Of a DNA stretch of 64,000 nucleotides, positions 24,401 to 34,805 are shown in pieces. The stretch is from contig CP099421.1 in the NCBI GenBank assembly GCA_024114885.1, positions 124,001-188,000 of the forward strand. The letters are read 5' to 3'. The DNA comes from Septoria linicola. Taxonomy: Eukaryota; Ascomycota; Dothideomycetes; Mycosphaerellales; Mycosphaerellaceae. The notes under the pieces were generated by a model. That model saw nothing but the letters and a program-made list of their open reading frames with translations, had not been told where the DNA came from and made no database searches. The translations under genes were made by a program, and so were the position numbers. Numbering within the stretch: position 1 is the first letter of the stretch; each line of letters begins with the position of its first letter.

Positions 24401-25770
24401 AACGGTTATCGTAGTACTAAATAGACGTATAATCTTATCTAGAAACGATAGTAGTAGGATAGAGTTTAGGCTTAAATCTCGCTCGCTATTCGGTAATATA
24501 CTATTTATAGTCTTTAGTATAGGAGACAGGTACCTAGAGAACTACAAATCCCGCTCTAAGTTACGGTTAGCTAGCGGTAGTATATCGATAACTTGTATAT
24601 CTCGAAGAACTGTTCGTTAATAGTTACACGCGAATCTCTATCGCGCTAGCTAGAAGTACGTATGTTCTAGTACCTAGCGAAGAGTATCTCCTTAGTATAG
24701 ATAGTAAGGTTTATATAGGAAGAGATCTTTTACTAGTAAGGAGCCGCTATAGAAGTTATCCTTAACAACTATAAGACTAACCTTAGTAACGTAGAGAAGC
24801 TGCTACTATCGTATAGTATTAAACGTATTAACATTTCGCTATACTACTCTTAGTCTAACGCTATCGTTAAAGTCGGCTATAAGACAATATTAGACGCTTA
24901 CTTAAAGCTCTCTAACGGTGGCCTTTATACGATTCGTAACTATATTCTAGCGGTTCTATAGGTAGAGAGAACGATAATAGTCTCTACTACTAGCCTAATA
25001 CCGTCGGAGGTAATAATTAGACGTAACGTAGTACTACTAATCGAACTAGAATACCGTACCTTCCGGATTATAGATTAGGGTAAGGTTAAGACTAGAGTAG
25101 AGCTCCTTACGATTCGAGCTTAAGCCTTAGAAGCTATAGAAACGACCGTAGAAGAAGGACGACTACGTTAATAGCGTCTCCGAGAATAGAACAAGGCGTA
25201 CTTCGATAAATATCGCTATACGGACCTTACTATACTAAAGGAGAGAGATCTCGTGTTAGTATACTACTCTAAGTTAAAAACTAGCTTCTCCTATAAGCTT
25301 ACGTTTAGGTAGAAAGGCCTTTTTAGGATATCTAAAGTATTATAGAGAGGTATATCGTACAAGCTTAAGGAACTAGATAGCTCTAAATAGGAGTATATCT
25401 ATAAGAGGATAGACCTTAAGAAATACACCTTTCTACGAGAAAACCTAAAGCTAGTTCCGGATTAGGTTAAACTAGAAGAAGTACTACTACTAATAGAGAA
25501 GGTTATAGAACTAGGCCTTCTACCTAGGTACAAGTATCCGTAGATCTTTATTAGTAAGCTATTAGTAATAACTTAAGAAGAAAGAGAGAGTTATATACGC
25601 TAGCTACTAACGGAGCTTGAAGAAGAAGTAGAAGACTTAGTAAGCTAAAGGCTAAAGCTAGCCTAGCGGAGCTAAAGATTTAGAAATTCGATAAGCGATA
25701 CTTAATTAGAGGCATAAGCTGAGATCTAGCTACTAAAGCCTAGCCTCTACTATAAAAAGGGCTAATCTTC
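21383..25770 (+). pseudogene. Pol of A1: reverse transcriptase, RNase H, integrase
   Basis: The frame is -1 relative to gag-protease, overlaps its TGA and stays constant to about 25,770. RT starts near 22,600 (PYFLVSKKIEVGKPKKY near 22,830). The palm box is RPFLNNIGIK at 23,171-23,200, with both Asp codons changed to Asn. Its surroundings (23138-23335) form one of the longest stop-free runs in the window. RNase H is at about 23,600-24,060. Integrase lies at about 24,250-25,350: the second acidic residue reads ILNNY, and the catalytic Glu region reads QSNAIVKVGYK, so Glu appears changed to Lys by TG-to-TA. The C-terminal module near 25,300 reads RQKGLFRISKV, then an acidic helix (ELEEEVEDLV). 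The protein would copy and insert the element. This copy is inactive. Confidence 0.9.
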
Positions 25771-25784
25771 CTAAGATCGTACTA

Positions 25785-25882
25785 TCTCGAGCGCTTCTTT
25801 TATTCCTAGAGCTACTATCGAGCTCTAATCTAACCTTCTCGAGCGCTTCTTTTGTTCCTAAAGCTACTATTAAGCTCTAATC
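25785..25882 (+). repeat. Two 46-bp tandem repeats in the A1 pol-ORF3 spacer
   Basis: Units at 25785-25830 and 25837-25882 begin TCTCGAGCGCTTCTTTT and end GAGCTCTAATC or AGCTCTAATC. A decayed third unit starts near 25889. They lie just after pol in a spacer absent from A2. They are not recognisably coding. Confidence 0.7.
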
Positions 25883-25889
25883 GGAGCTT

Positions 25890-26903
25890 CCCGAGCTCCT
25901 CTTTTACTAGATTAGTAGAAATCTAGCTAATCCTAACTATCCCGACGCTGTTTTCTATAGCTAAGATAAGTATCTATATAGCTAGTTACTTTTCTAAGCT
26001 TAACTTTTAAGTATAGATTCTGTGTCTACTAGTTAACCTACTATCCTACTCCTTTTTCTAAGTCTCGAGCCTACTATTACTATAAAAGTTAGCTATCTCG
26101 AGCTACTTTCTACTACTAGGTCTTAAAAATCTAAGCTAGACCTATAATCCCGAAACTCTTTTCTACTAGCGATTTCTAAGGTTAGTACTATAATCTGCCT
26201 TCCTAGAGCCCTTTTCTATCGCTAATCGGAGAAGAGAGATAAGGGTTGTCTATCCTAAAGGTCTTTTTACTACTAATTTTCGCCTGACTAAAGGAATCGT
26301 TAAAAATATTAGTTTCTAGTAGAGAAGTCTTAAAGTTAAGGTTTTTCGACCTATATAAAGGTAGAGAAGCTTGAATCTTCGGTAATAACGGTTCTAATAG
26401 CTCTTTTCTAGCTGTTAATTATAGCGCTAGTAGTCTCTTACGATATAGAAAGCGCGATCTAGTAAGTCGACTAGATATACGAAAAATAAGGCTCTTTTAA
26501 GTTAGTAGGGGTAATAACGATAGTATCTAAGTCTTAGTCCTTGTCGGCGATAGTAAGGTATATACTATAGTGGTTAGTAGTAGCGTTAGTAGTATACGAC
26601 GACTACGGAAGCGTTAAAGTAAAGTAAACTTTTAGTTATCGTTTTAAACGATAACTAAAACCTTACGTAACTAAGCTCTACGTATAGACCCCTAATCCTA
26701 ATAGTAGTTACGCTACTACGATAAGGTATATAATTAGACTACTTTTACGCTCTAAACGATCTCTTCTTCCTTATTAACTATTAATTAGTTACTATAGAGC
26801 CTTACTTCTATTAAGTTCGATTCTTATCTTTCGTTACTATCTAGTAACGCTATATAGCTGTTTATATACGTAAGTAGTAACTAATATAATAGAAAACTCT
26901 ATA
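25890..26903 (+). other. Spacer of A1 between pol and ORF3
   Basis: This is about 1 kb with no recognised protein motif. It contains the 31-base palindrome at 26630-26660 and is followed by a frame that leads into ORF3 (clear from about 26904). The start codon of ORF3 was not identified: the upstream in-frame sequence contains ATA codons that could be former ATG. The corresponding part of A2 is deleted. Confidence 0.5.
26630..26660. repeat. Perfect 31-base palindrome between pol and ORF3 of A1
   Basis: Arms TTTTAGTTATCGTTT and AAACGATAACTAAAA, 15 bases each, are complementary around one central T. The same sequence occurs in the family-A leader upstream of gag (18479, 50204). An 11-base half-site, TAGTTATCGTT, follows ORF3 at 42812-42822 and in A2 near 4299-4309. 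It would form a strong RNA hairpin. Its arms hold no CpA or TpG, so RIP would not change them. Confidence 0.85.
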
Positions 26904-27002
26904 ACCAGTCACGCGCCCGACTCTCCTCGCTATTTAAGTTACTTATTACTAGTTACGCGCTTTATATCGCCCTAAGCTACTAACACGACTAATTAAAGAC
27001 GT
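26904..27002 (+). pseudogene. ORF3 of A1, first segment (before copia-1)
   Basis: The frame reads TSHAPDSPRY and continues through the copia-1 target site. After removing copia-1 and one GACGT copy, codon CGT (27000-27002) continues into TCT at 33307 in frame. Upstream limits are uncertain. This segment begins a Ser/Thr/Arg-rich N-terminus. Confidence 0.6.
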
Positions 27003-27280
27003 TGTTAAGAATGTATCCTAGATAGTCAGTCTGGATATAGACTTCTAAGCATGGTTCTAGATGCCTAAGGCATCTACCTAAGGCTTAGTAAGAGGTACAT
27101 CTTGCTTCTCTCTCTTCTCTTCTTAGATAACTAACTTAATTAACTTTGTATTTAGTTCCTAGCATATTACTACTACACTATGTATATAAGTTAGTTCAAG
27201 ATTGATCCCCTATTCTTCTTTACTACGCTATACCCTCCTTAACATTATATAGCATCTACAAACGCTCTCTACTTTTAATA
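27003..27280 (+). repeat. 5' LTR of copia-1
   Basis: 278 bp, starting TGTTAAGAATG and ending CTTTTAATA (TTTTAACA in the 3' copy). Differences from the 3' LTR are transitions such as CAG/TAG and TGG/TAG. Confidence 0.95.
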
Positions 27281-27296
27281 GGTTATAAGCCCGGGT
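27281..27296 (+). promoter_or_regulatory. Primer-binding site of copia-1 (initiator tRNA-Met half)
   Basis: GGTTATAAGCCCGGGT abuts the 5' LTR. Allowing one TG-to-TA change, GGTTATGAGCCC is complementary to the anticodon arm of eukaryotic initiator tRNA-Met (GGGCTCATAACC). Drosophila copia uses a half-tRNA primer from this arm. The same site is present in copia-2, -3 and -4. Confidence 0.7.
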
Positions 27297-27360
27297 TTAT
27301 ATACTAAATAGGAGCAACCTATGTTAGTATAGGTTACTTGTATCCCTTACAGTTTATAGA

Positions 27361-30300
27361 AAACATTTAGGGCCTAGAAGTTTCCCTAACTATATTACTA
27401 ACGAAGCTAGTTTGCACCTAGTAGTATACAAGTTAGTAAAGATCTCTATAAGACAGTAGTGTGTTTCTACTTTATTAATACCTGCCTAGTTCTCTACTAT
27501 TGTACCTAGTATCACTAGAGTTAGAAGAGGCTACTTGGCCTTCCTACTACCTAGTAATAGAAACTCTACTAAGAGAGAAAGATCTAAGTCTTAGTAATTT
27601 CCTAAATACGAGGAATCCCTGTCCCTTAGAGCTAGTCTCTCTACTATAAGAAATTACCCTTCTCTAGAATCCTTAGCTAGTCTAAAGTATTCTACTAATT
27701 ATTTATTCTATTCACCTATTTCTACAATAGACTAAGAGGACAAGAAGAGCTAAAGGATTCTAATCCTAGATAGAACTAACTAGAAGAGATAGTTCAAGCT
27801 ATAGACAGACAAGCTAGAAGGAAAGGACCAGTTCTAGGTAATTAGCTAACTGATTATTAGAGGGAACCTATGTATAGTTCAGTAGGATACTAGTCTTCAG
27901 ATGTATGTTACTTAGAATTAACACTTCTTAAAAGACAATGTAGTATATAGGTTTAGTATTAGATGTAGTATTAGTAAAGATAATAAGATAGAGCTAGAGA
28001 CATAGTGTGTTACTATACTAGTAGCTAAGATATAGGTAATTCTCTAGAACAAGTATAATAGAGTCCTGAAGTCCTATGCTATAGGTCTAATTAAGTAGTT
28101 TGTTATATTTAGGATGTTACCTAATAAGATAATTAGGGAAGCATAGAGACACCTTAGAGGCCTAGGTAAGAGGATTGCTAAGATTAATCCTTAGGAAGCC
28201 TACTACTAGAGCTAAGAGAAAAGGCTGAAACATCTCCTATAGTCCCTACCTGTATTATACTAAGTAGCTAAGGATGCTATTATAACCTAACTATCCTTAG
28301 ATATAGACACTGTTCTCCTTCTACTTAAGTCCTAAGAGGTAAGAGATAATCTAGATAAGATAGATATAGGTCTAGCTACATTCTATTCTAGGCAGCCCTA
28401 CTAAGGAAAGTCCCTACTAATATACTAGCTCTATAAGAAAGGGAAGCACTAGTTAAAGGATTGTCCTAACCTCCCTACTACTAAGAAACTGTCCTAGTAG
28501 AGAAATAGTACTAAGAACTAGAAGGACCCTTAGGGATTATTCCTTAGAGGGAGGGTTAGAAGATCCCCTTTACTAAGGAATACTAGATATATTAAGAAAG
28601 CTGTCTATAAGTTATTATTATATAATGAGCTAAAGAAGGTTGTCTAGAAAATAGGCAAGTAGCTTCAAAGGATAGAAAAGTCTAGAAAGCTTCTAAAGAA
28701 AGGATTTTCAGCCTAGGAGTCTAGTTCTAGTTCTGATTCTAGAACTTACTCTAGTTCTAGAAGTAATAATAATTCCCTATTAGAAGATAATAACTAAGAT
28801 GAGTTGGCCTATTCTATAATTAAGGCTAAAGGCAAGTTATTACCCTAAGAATAGCTCTTAGATTCCTATACCTTATCCTATATAACTAACTAACTATCCT
28901 TCTTTAGATTAGTAAAGCTACTAAGGAAGAAAGTGTAGATTAAGGTAGGAGGAGGATACCTCTATATAACCTACTCTAGACTAGTATAGATGAAGGGAAT
29001 CTTAAGAGGAGAAGTTCTACTTGATAGGGTACTATTTGTTCCTAATCTTAAAGTAAATCTTATGTTATAGGATTAGTTTAGTAAGCAATTTAGAGTCTAG
29101 AAGCCTGATTTTACTCTTACCTCCCTAGATAGCTAAATAGTTATAAAGACTAAGCTAGTTAGAGGTGTTCTATTTGTTAGTAAGATATTACCTCTCCTAT
29201 AGGAAAAGTTATATTACTTACTATATAATCCTATAGAGGTTAATAATGCCTATACTGCCCTATTAGAGAAGGATCTAAAACAGTAGGAGCTATAGTATAG
29301 AAGATTTACATACTTTGGAAGAGGGTTACTCTTAAACCTTTATAAAGTTACTAACCTAAAGGAAAGAATTCTAATTCCTAACTAGGAAGAGTATAAGTAT
29401 AGGATCTATATAATAGGCAAGATAAAGAAACACCTAGGCAAGTCTATTAAGAGAAGATCTAAAAGATTAGCTCTTGTGTTAGTAGATATCTATAGACTAT
29501 TACTATTATTAGTAAAAGGTTTTATATAGTAGCTTGAGATTGTTAATAACTTCTTAAGAAAGAAATAGGCATTTCTACTTAAGGCCAGATTAGATACACT
29601 AACTGCTCTTTAGAACTAGAGGATTAAGGTAGAAAGGTAGTTAGTAGTACTCCTCAAGTCTGTAAGGGCTAATAATACTAGAGAGATTACTACTTTGATT
29701 AAATAGTAGGAGAAGAACTTTAGAATCACCCTTAAGCTAACTAAGGCCTATAATTTACTCTAGAATAGAGTAGTTAAGAGGTCTATCTAAACATTAGAGG
29801 CCTCTATTAGAGCAATACTTAAAGAAAGCAAGATACCTATTAAGTTTTGGCTAGAAGCCTTTAAAGCATAGGTGTATATAAGGAACAAGCTTCTAAATAG
29901 ACCTAATATTAAGGGATTCAAGCTCTTACCTAATAAAGCTTTTAATAGGATCAAACTAATAGTCTCCTACCTTAAGATATAGGGATATAGAGCTATAGTA
30001 TATATAGATATAAGAGTATAGCCTTAGTAGGTAAGGAGTAACAAACTAATAAATAGAGGAAAGGATACTATATTTGTTAGATACTATAACAATATAGTAA
30101 AGGTATAGAAGTTCTAGGAGCTAGATATAAAGGCTGTCAAGTAGTATACTAATACAATCTTCTTTAAAGATAAGCTAGGTAGAGAATTAGACTTAAATAT
30201 TAAGATTAAGAATCTCCCTAGTTCAGCTCTAGAAAGAAGACCTATTAGAAGGCTAAGAACTATTAGCTAGCCTACTCTATAAGCTAGTAGGAGTACCCTA

Positions 30301-32379
30301 GGTGCTCCTAGTCTAGGCTAGTAGAAGCCTCCTCTCCCTTAGCTATTAGTATAGGTTTAGGAAGGAAAGAAACTCTTTATACAACTTCTACCTCTACTAG
30401 AAGATATAAGAGAGTATAGAAAATTCCTAGACTAAGAGAAAGTTAAGAAAGAATCTAAGAATTCTACCTAAGAAACTATAGAGGTGGATTAGGAGTAGAC
30501 AGCCCTAAGGCAAACCCTTAGAAAGAGGAAAGTATCCTAAGAACTTAATAGATTTGACTAGAAGCTAAAGCTAATTAGGCTTGAGCTAGATTAGAATAGT
30601 TAGCTAGATAAGGAAATGCTCCTAGAGCATTAGGCTTTCTTCTTAGCTATAAGCTCTATTGACCTAGGTATCCTATAGAACCTAGAATTCTTAAAGGAAG
30701 TTAAAGAGATTACATTCTTAGCTACTAAAGAAGTAGGAATATATAAATAGGAGGTTCTAATCCTAAGGAACTATAAGGAAGTAGTAAGTAATCCTAAGTA
30801 GGGTTATCTCTAGTAAGAAGCTATTTAGAAGGAGCTAGATGCACTTGCAAGTAATAACACCTAGACTATAGTAGTCCTACTAAAAGGGGCTAACCTGGTC
30901 ACCTTAAGATAGGTCTTTAATGTTAAGAGAAAGCTTAGTAGAGCTATTGAAAAGTTTAAGGCAAGACTAGTTATAAGAGGGTTCTCCTAAAAGTATAGAG
31001 TAGACTATATAGAAACTTTTGCCCCTATAGTTAGGTAGGATACTCTAAGAGGATTTATAGCTATAGTCTGCAAGAAGGACCTGGTTCTATACTAAGTAGA
31101 TGTGAACAATGTATTTATAGAGAGCACTCTATATAAGGACATCTATATAATCCTACTACTAGGTGTTGACCTACTAACTAGCATAGTCTTGTAAGTTCTA
31201 AGGAGTCTCTATAGGCTAAAGCAAGCTATAAGAGACTAGAATCAGCTATATGTATTAAAGCTGAAAGGAATAGGATTTAGACAATTAGAAGTGGACCTAT
31301 GTCTTCTAATCTATAAGAAAAGGAAAGACCTAATAATCCTAATCTATATTAATAACATACCTATTACTATAGAGAGACTAGAAGATGTCCTCTAGTTCAA
31401 AGACTAACTTAGTAAGGTCTTCAAGATTAAAGATCTTAGAGAACTAGACAAGATTCTTAGAATGAGACTAATAAGAAACAGATAGCAAGGCTAGCTGAAA
31501 CTTGACTAGAAGCACTATATCTAAGAGAACCTAGCTAAGATAGGAATAGGTTAAGAGACTGTATTACTAACTCTTTTACTAATAGATAGCTATAAAAGTC
31601 TAAAGCCTACTAGACTAAATAATGAAAGGTGTAACAAATGGGAGTACTAATCTATTATTAGAACATAGATATAGCTTACAACTATTATAAGACTAGACAT
31701 TTCATTTGCCCTTAGAAGATTAAGCTCCTATGTTAGTAATCTAATAGTAGGACATATAAAGGCTTTAAAGAAGCTAACTAGATACCTGAGATCAAACCTA
31801 GACCTTAGTCTAAGATACTTAAGGAATAGTTAAGGCTGCCTTACTAGATATGTAGACTCTAACTATATAATAGACAAGACTAACAGAGTCTTAATCCTTG
31901 GATATGTCTTCTTCCTTTATAGTACACTAATCTCCTAGATAAGCAAGAAGCAGAAATCTGTAGCTATATCTATAATAGAAGCTAAATATATAGCTATAGG
32001 AGTATATATAAAATAGTTATAGTTCCTTAGTGCTCTTTTAAGAGAGCTTGGATACCTAGAGTTAGTAGGAGAATGTTCTTACTAACTAAGGATCCTTAGT
32101 AACTAGGAAACTGTTACTAGAATTAGGCCAATTTAGCTGAAAGGTAATAACTAAGCTGCCCTTACTCTAGTTAAGGACTCATATGTTTATAATAAGTCTA
32201 AATACATTGATATCTTATACAATACTATAAGAAAGCTCTAGTAGAACAGACTTATCTCTATAGAATATATAAACACAAAAGAGATAGTAGTAGATAGTCT
32301 TACTAAGCTAAAGAATAGACTATAGTTTTAGGAGTTTATAAGGCAGCTCTACCTTATATAAGAGATATGTAAAAGATAA
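27361..32379 (+). pseudogene. Gag-pol polyprotein of copia-1
   Basis: One frame, with no frame change, covers Gag, protease, integrase, RT and RNase H, in the copia order with integrase before RT. The exact start is unresolved; the frame is open from about 27,361. The zinc knuckle near 28,420-28,464 reads LYKKGKHQLKDCPN with the first Cys lost. A Ser/Arg-rich tract sits at about 28,690-28,790. Integrase core: LVDIYRLL near 29,476 and the Glu region near 29,775-29,830. RT palm: LIYINNIPI near 31,342, where the family box is YVDD, so the aspartates became Asn. RNase H: EAKYIAIGVYIKQ near 31,980. The stop is TAA 32377-32379. The protein package would make virus-like particles and integrate the cDNA; RIP stops and Asn changes inactivate it. 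Confidence 0.92.
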
Positions 32380-33023
32380 CTCCAAGCCTTAGAGCTAAAC
32401 TAAGAGAAGTCTAAAAGAAAGATTTTAGTTACTTAACTCCTCCTTAGTTAGACTTTATAAAGTCCTAAATGCCCTTACTAATATTAGACCTGTTACTAAC
32501 TATAATATTACTATATAGCACCTAGCTGAACTAGACACCCCCTAAGGCCAAGTACTAGTTAATATTGAAGACCTCCTCTATAGCAGCTATTATCTCCTCT
32601 ACTAGTATATAGTTACTCTACTCCCTAGCTTAATACAAGATCCCTACAGCTAAGAATAGTGCACTCTAAAGACTATTAGGGAACTAAGAAGCTATATAGA
32701 ATGTAACTAAGTAAGGAACTAGGCTATAAGGAATCTAGGGAGCTATTAGAATTAGCTATAAGAAAGGACAGGGGTAACTTACTAGATAGTCTATGTCCTA
32801 AACAATCTACTCCTATATAAGAGAGGAGGAAGATCTTATAGAAGGCATTTCTTTTGCCTTTTTATAGGAGATAGTAGTATAGAAAGTTTGTTAGATTAAT
32901 AGTTAGTGCTGTCTAGTTATTAGTCTGAAAAGTAAGTACTTAATAACTAATCAAGATTGGGACTAGCATTTGAGTGCTATAGATAATCTGTTAAAAGATC
33001 TAACTATATAGTATAAGTAGGAG
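32380..33023 (+). other. 3' untranslated region of copia-1
   Basis: About 640 bp between the RNase H stop and the 3' LTR, with no ORF motif. The same region occurs in copia-2 (34161-34805) and in part in copia-4. The last bases, AAGTAGGAG, are the probable polypurine tract. Confidence 0.7.
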
Positions 33024-33301
33024 TGTTAAGAATGTATCCTAGATAGTTAGTCTAGATATAGACTTCTAAGCATAGTTCTAGATACCTAAGGCATCCACCT
33101 AAGGCTTAGTAAGAGGTATATCTTGCTTCTCTCTCTTCTCTTCTTAGATAACTAACTTAATTAACTTTGTATTTGGTTCCTAGCATATTGCTACTATACT
33201 ATATATATAAGTTAGTTTAAGATTGATCCCCTATTCTTCTTTACTACGCTATACCCTCCTTGACATTATATAGTATCTATAAACGCTCTCTACTTTTAAC
33301 A
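33024..33301 (+). repeat. 3' LTR of copia-1
   Basis: 278 bp from TGTTAAGAATG to TTTTAACA. It is followed by the target duplication GACGT at 33302-33306. Confidence 0.95.
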
Positions 33302-33306
33302 GACGT

Positions 33307-33882
33307 TCTCTTTCTCTATCGCGTATAAAGAATAAGACTTCTCCTTTCTAGCGTTCTTTAACGCTTAAACGCTTATTAAGACTAGCGCGTTCGCCTTCTA
33401 CTTCGCCTATTCGAAGTCCGATATAAGAACTACCTAGATAAGATTCTCTAAAGAAGAGACGAAAAATAGCTTCTTTAAGTTCTATATAAGGTATAGCGCT
33501 CGCTCGTACTAATCGCGAAGGCTCTCTTATTAGTTTCTAGGCCTTAAGTAGACCTCTTACTAGTATAACAAACCTTAATAACGCTACCGAAGCTATCTTG
33601 TCGCTAGAAACGCTATAAGAATAAGAGAAGAGTGTCGACTTAGTACTTAAGTAAGTCGAGGAAGTAAACGACGGAATAAAGATTAGTGTATTTAACTTCT
33701 TTAAACGCCTCTTAGCTAAGATTTTGCCGAAGTACCTTGACGCGTAGAGCGTAAAGCGCGATAATATAAAGAAGATACGCTAAGAAGGCCGAGACTTAGT
33801 AAAAGAGAGAAACTTAATCTAGTAGTAGCTACGTATAGAGTTTAGGTACGAGTAGAACTTCTCTTTCCTTAACTAAGTCTTA
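33307..33882 (+). pseudogene. ORF3 of A1, second segment (between copia-1 and copia-2)
   Basis: The frame continues from 27002 and reads RSLSLSR, then a basic Ser/Pro-rich stretch, then from about 33,570 a long charged helical segment (SLETLQEQEKSVDLVLKQ, KRDNIKKIRQEGRDLVKERN) typical of coiled coil. It ends at the copia-2 target TCTTA (33878-33882) and resumes at 40188. The counterpart in A2 begins only at about position 33,540 of this copy. No enzyme motif is seen. Confidence 0.7.
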
Positions 33883-34160
33883 TATTAAAAGTAGAGAGCG
33901 TTTGTAGATGCCACATAATGTTAAGGAGGGTATAGCGTAGTAAAGAAGAATAGGGGATTAATCTTAAACTGACTTATATATATAGTGTAGTAGTAATATA
34001 CTAGGAACTAAATACAAAGTTAATTAAGTTAGTTATCTAAGAAGAGAAGAGAGAGAAGCAAGATGTACCTCTTACTAAGCCTTAGGTAGATGCCTTAGGC
34101 ATCTAGAACTATGCTTAGAAGTCTATATCTAGACTAACTATCTAGGATATATTCTTAACA
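33883..34160 (-). repeat. 3' LTR of copia-2
   Basis: 278 bp in reverse orientation, starting TATTAAAAGTAG (TG to TA) and ending TTCTTAACA. It is flanked inside by CTCCTACTC, the complement of the polypurine tract. Confidence 0.95.
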
Positions 34161-34805
34161 CTCCTACTCATGCTATATAGTTAGATCTTTCAATAGATCA
34201 TCTATAGTACTCAAATACTAGTCCTAATCTTAATTAGTTATCAAGTACTTACTTTTTAGACTAATAACTAGACAGTACTAACTGTCAATCTAACAAACTT
34301 TCTATACTACTATCTCCTACAAAAAGGTAAAAAGAAATGCCTTCTATAAGATCTTCCTCCTCTCTTATATAGGAGTAGATTGTTTAGGATATAGACTATC
34401 TAGTAAGTTGCCCCTATCCTTTCTTATAGCTAATTCTAATAGCTTCCTAGATTCCTTATAGCCTAGTCCCTTACTTGGTTATATTCTATATAGCTTCTTA
34501 GTTCCCTAATAGTCTTTAGAGTGCACTATTCTTGGCTATAGGGATCTTGTATTAAGCTAGGGAGTAGAGTAACTATATACTAGTAGAGGAGATAATAGCT
34601 GCTATAGAGGAGGTCTTTAACATTAACTAGTACTTAGCCTTAGGGGGTATCTAGTTTAGCTAGGTGCCATATAGTAATATTATAGTTAGTAATAGGTCTA
34701 ATATTAGTAAGGGCATTTAGGACTTTATAAAGTCTAACTAAGGAGGAGTCAAGTAACTAAAATCTTTCTTTTAGACTCCTCTTAGTTTAGCTCTAAGGCT
34801 TGGAG
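34161..34805 (-). other. 3' untranslated region of copia-2
   Basis: The counterpart of 32380-33023, without coding motifs. Confidence 0.65.

Larger units (their letters stand above)
27003..33301 (+). mobile_element. Ty1/copia element copia-1, full length
   Basis: This element is 6,299 bp with identical-length LTRs (278 bp), a 5-bp duplication GACGT (26998-27002 and 33302-33306), a primer site, a single gag-pol frame and a 3' untranslated region of about 640 bp. It lies in ORF3 of A1. CpA and TpG are more frequent than in the surrounding Ty3 elements, so it was hit less by RIP or is younger. Confidence 0.95.

Noticed and set aside
24348..24620. Stop-free frame of about 90 codons starting with ATG inside A1 pol
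   Set aside because: It is out of frame with the integrase reading that runs through the same bases from RT to the C-terminal module, and its product resembles nothing.
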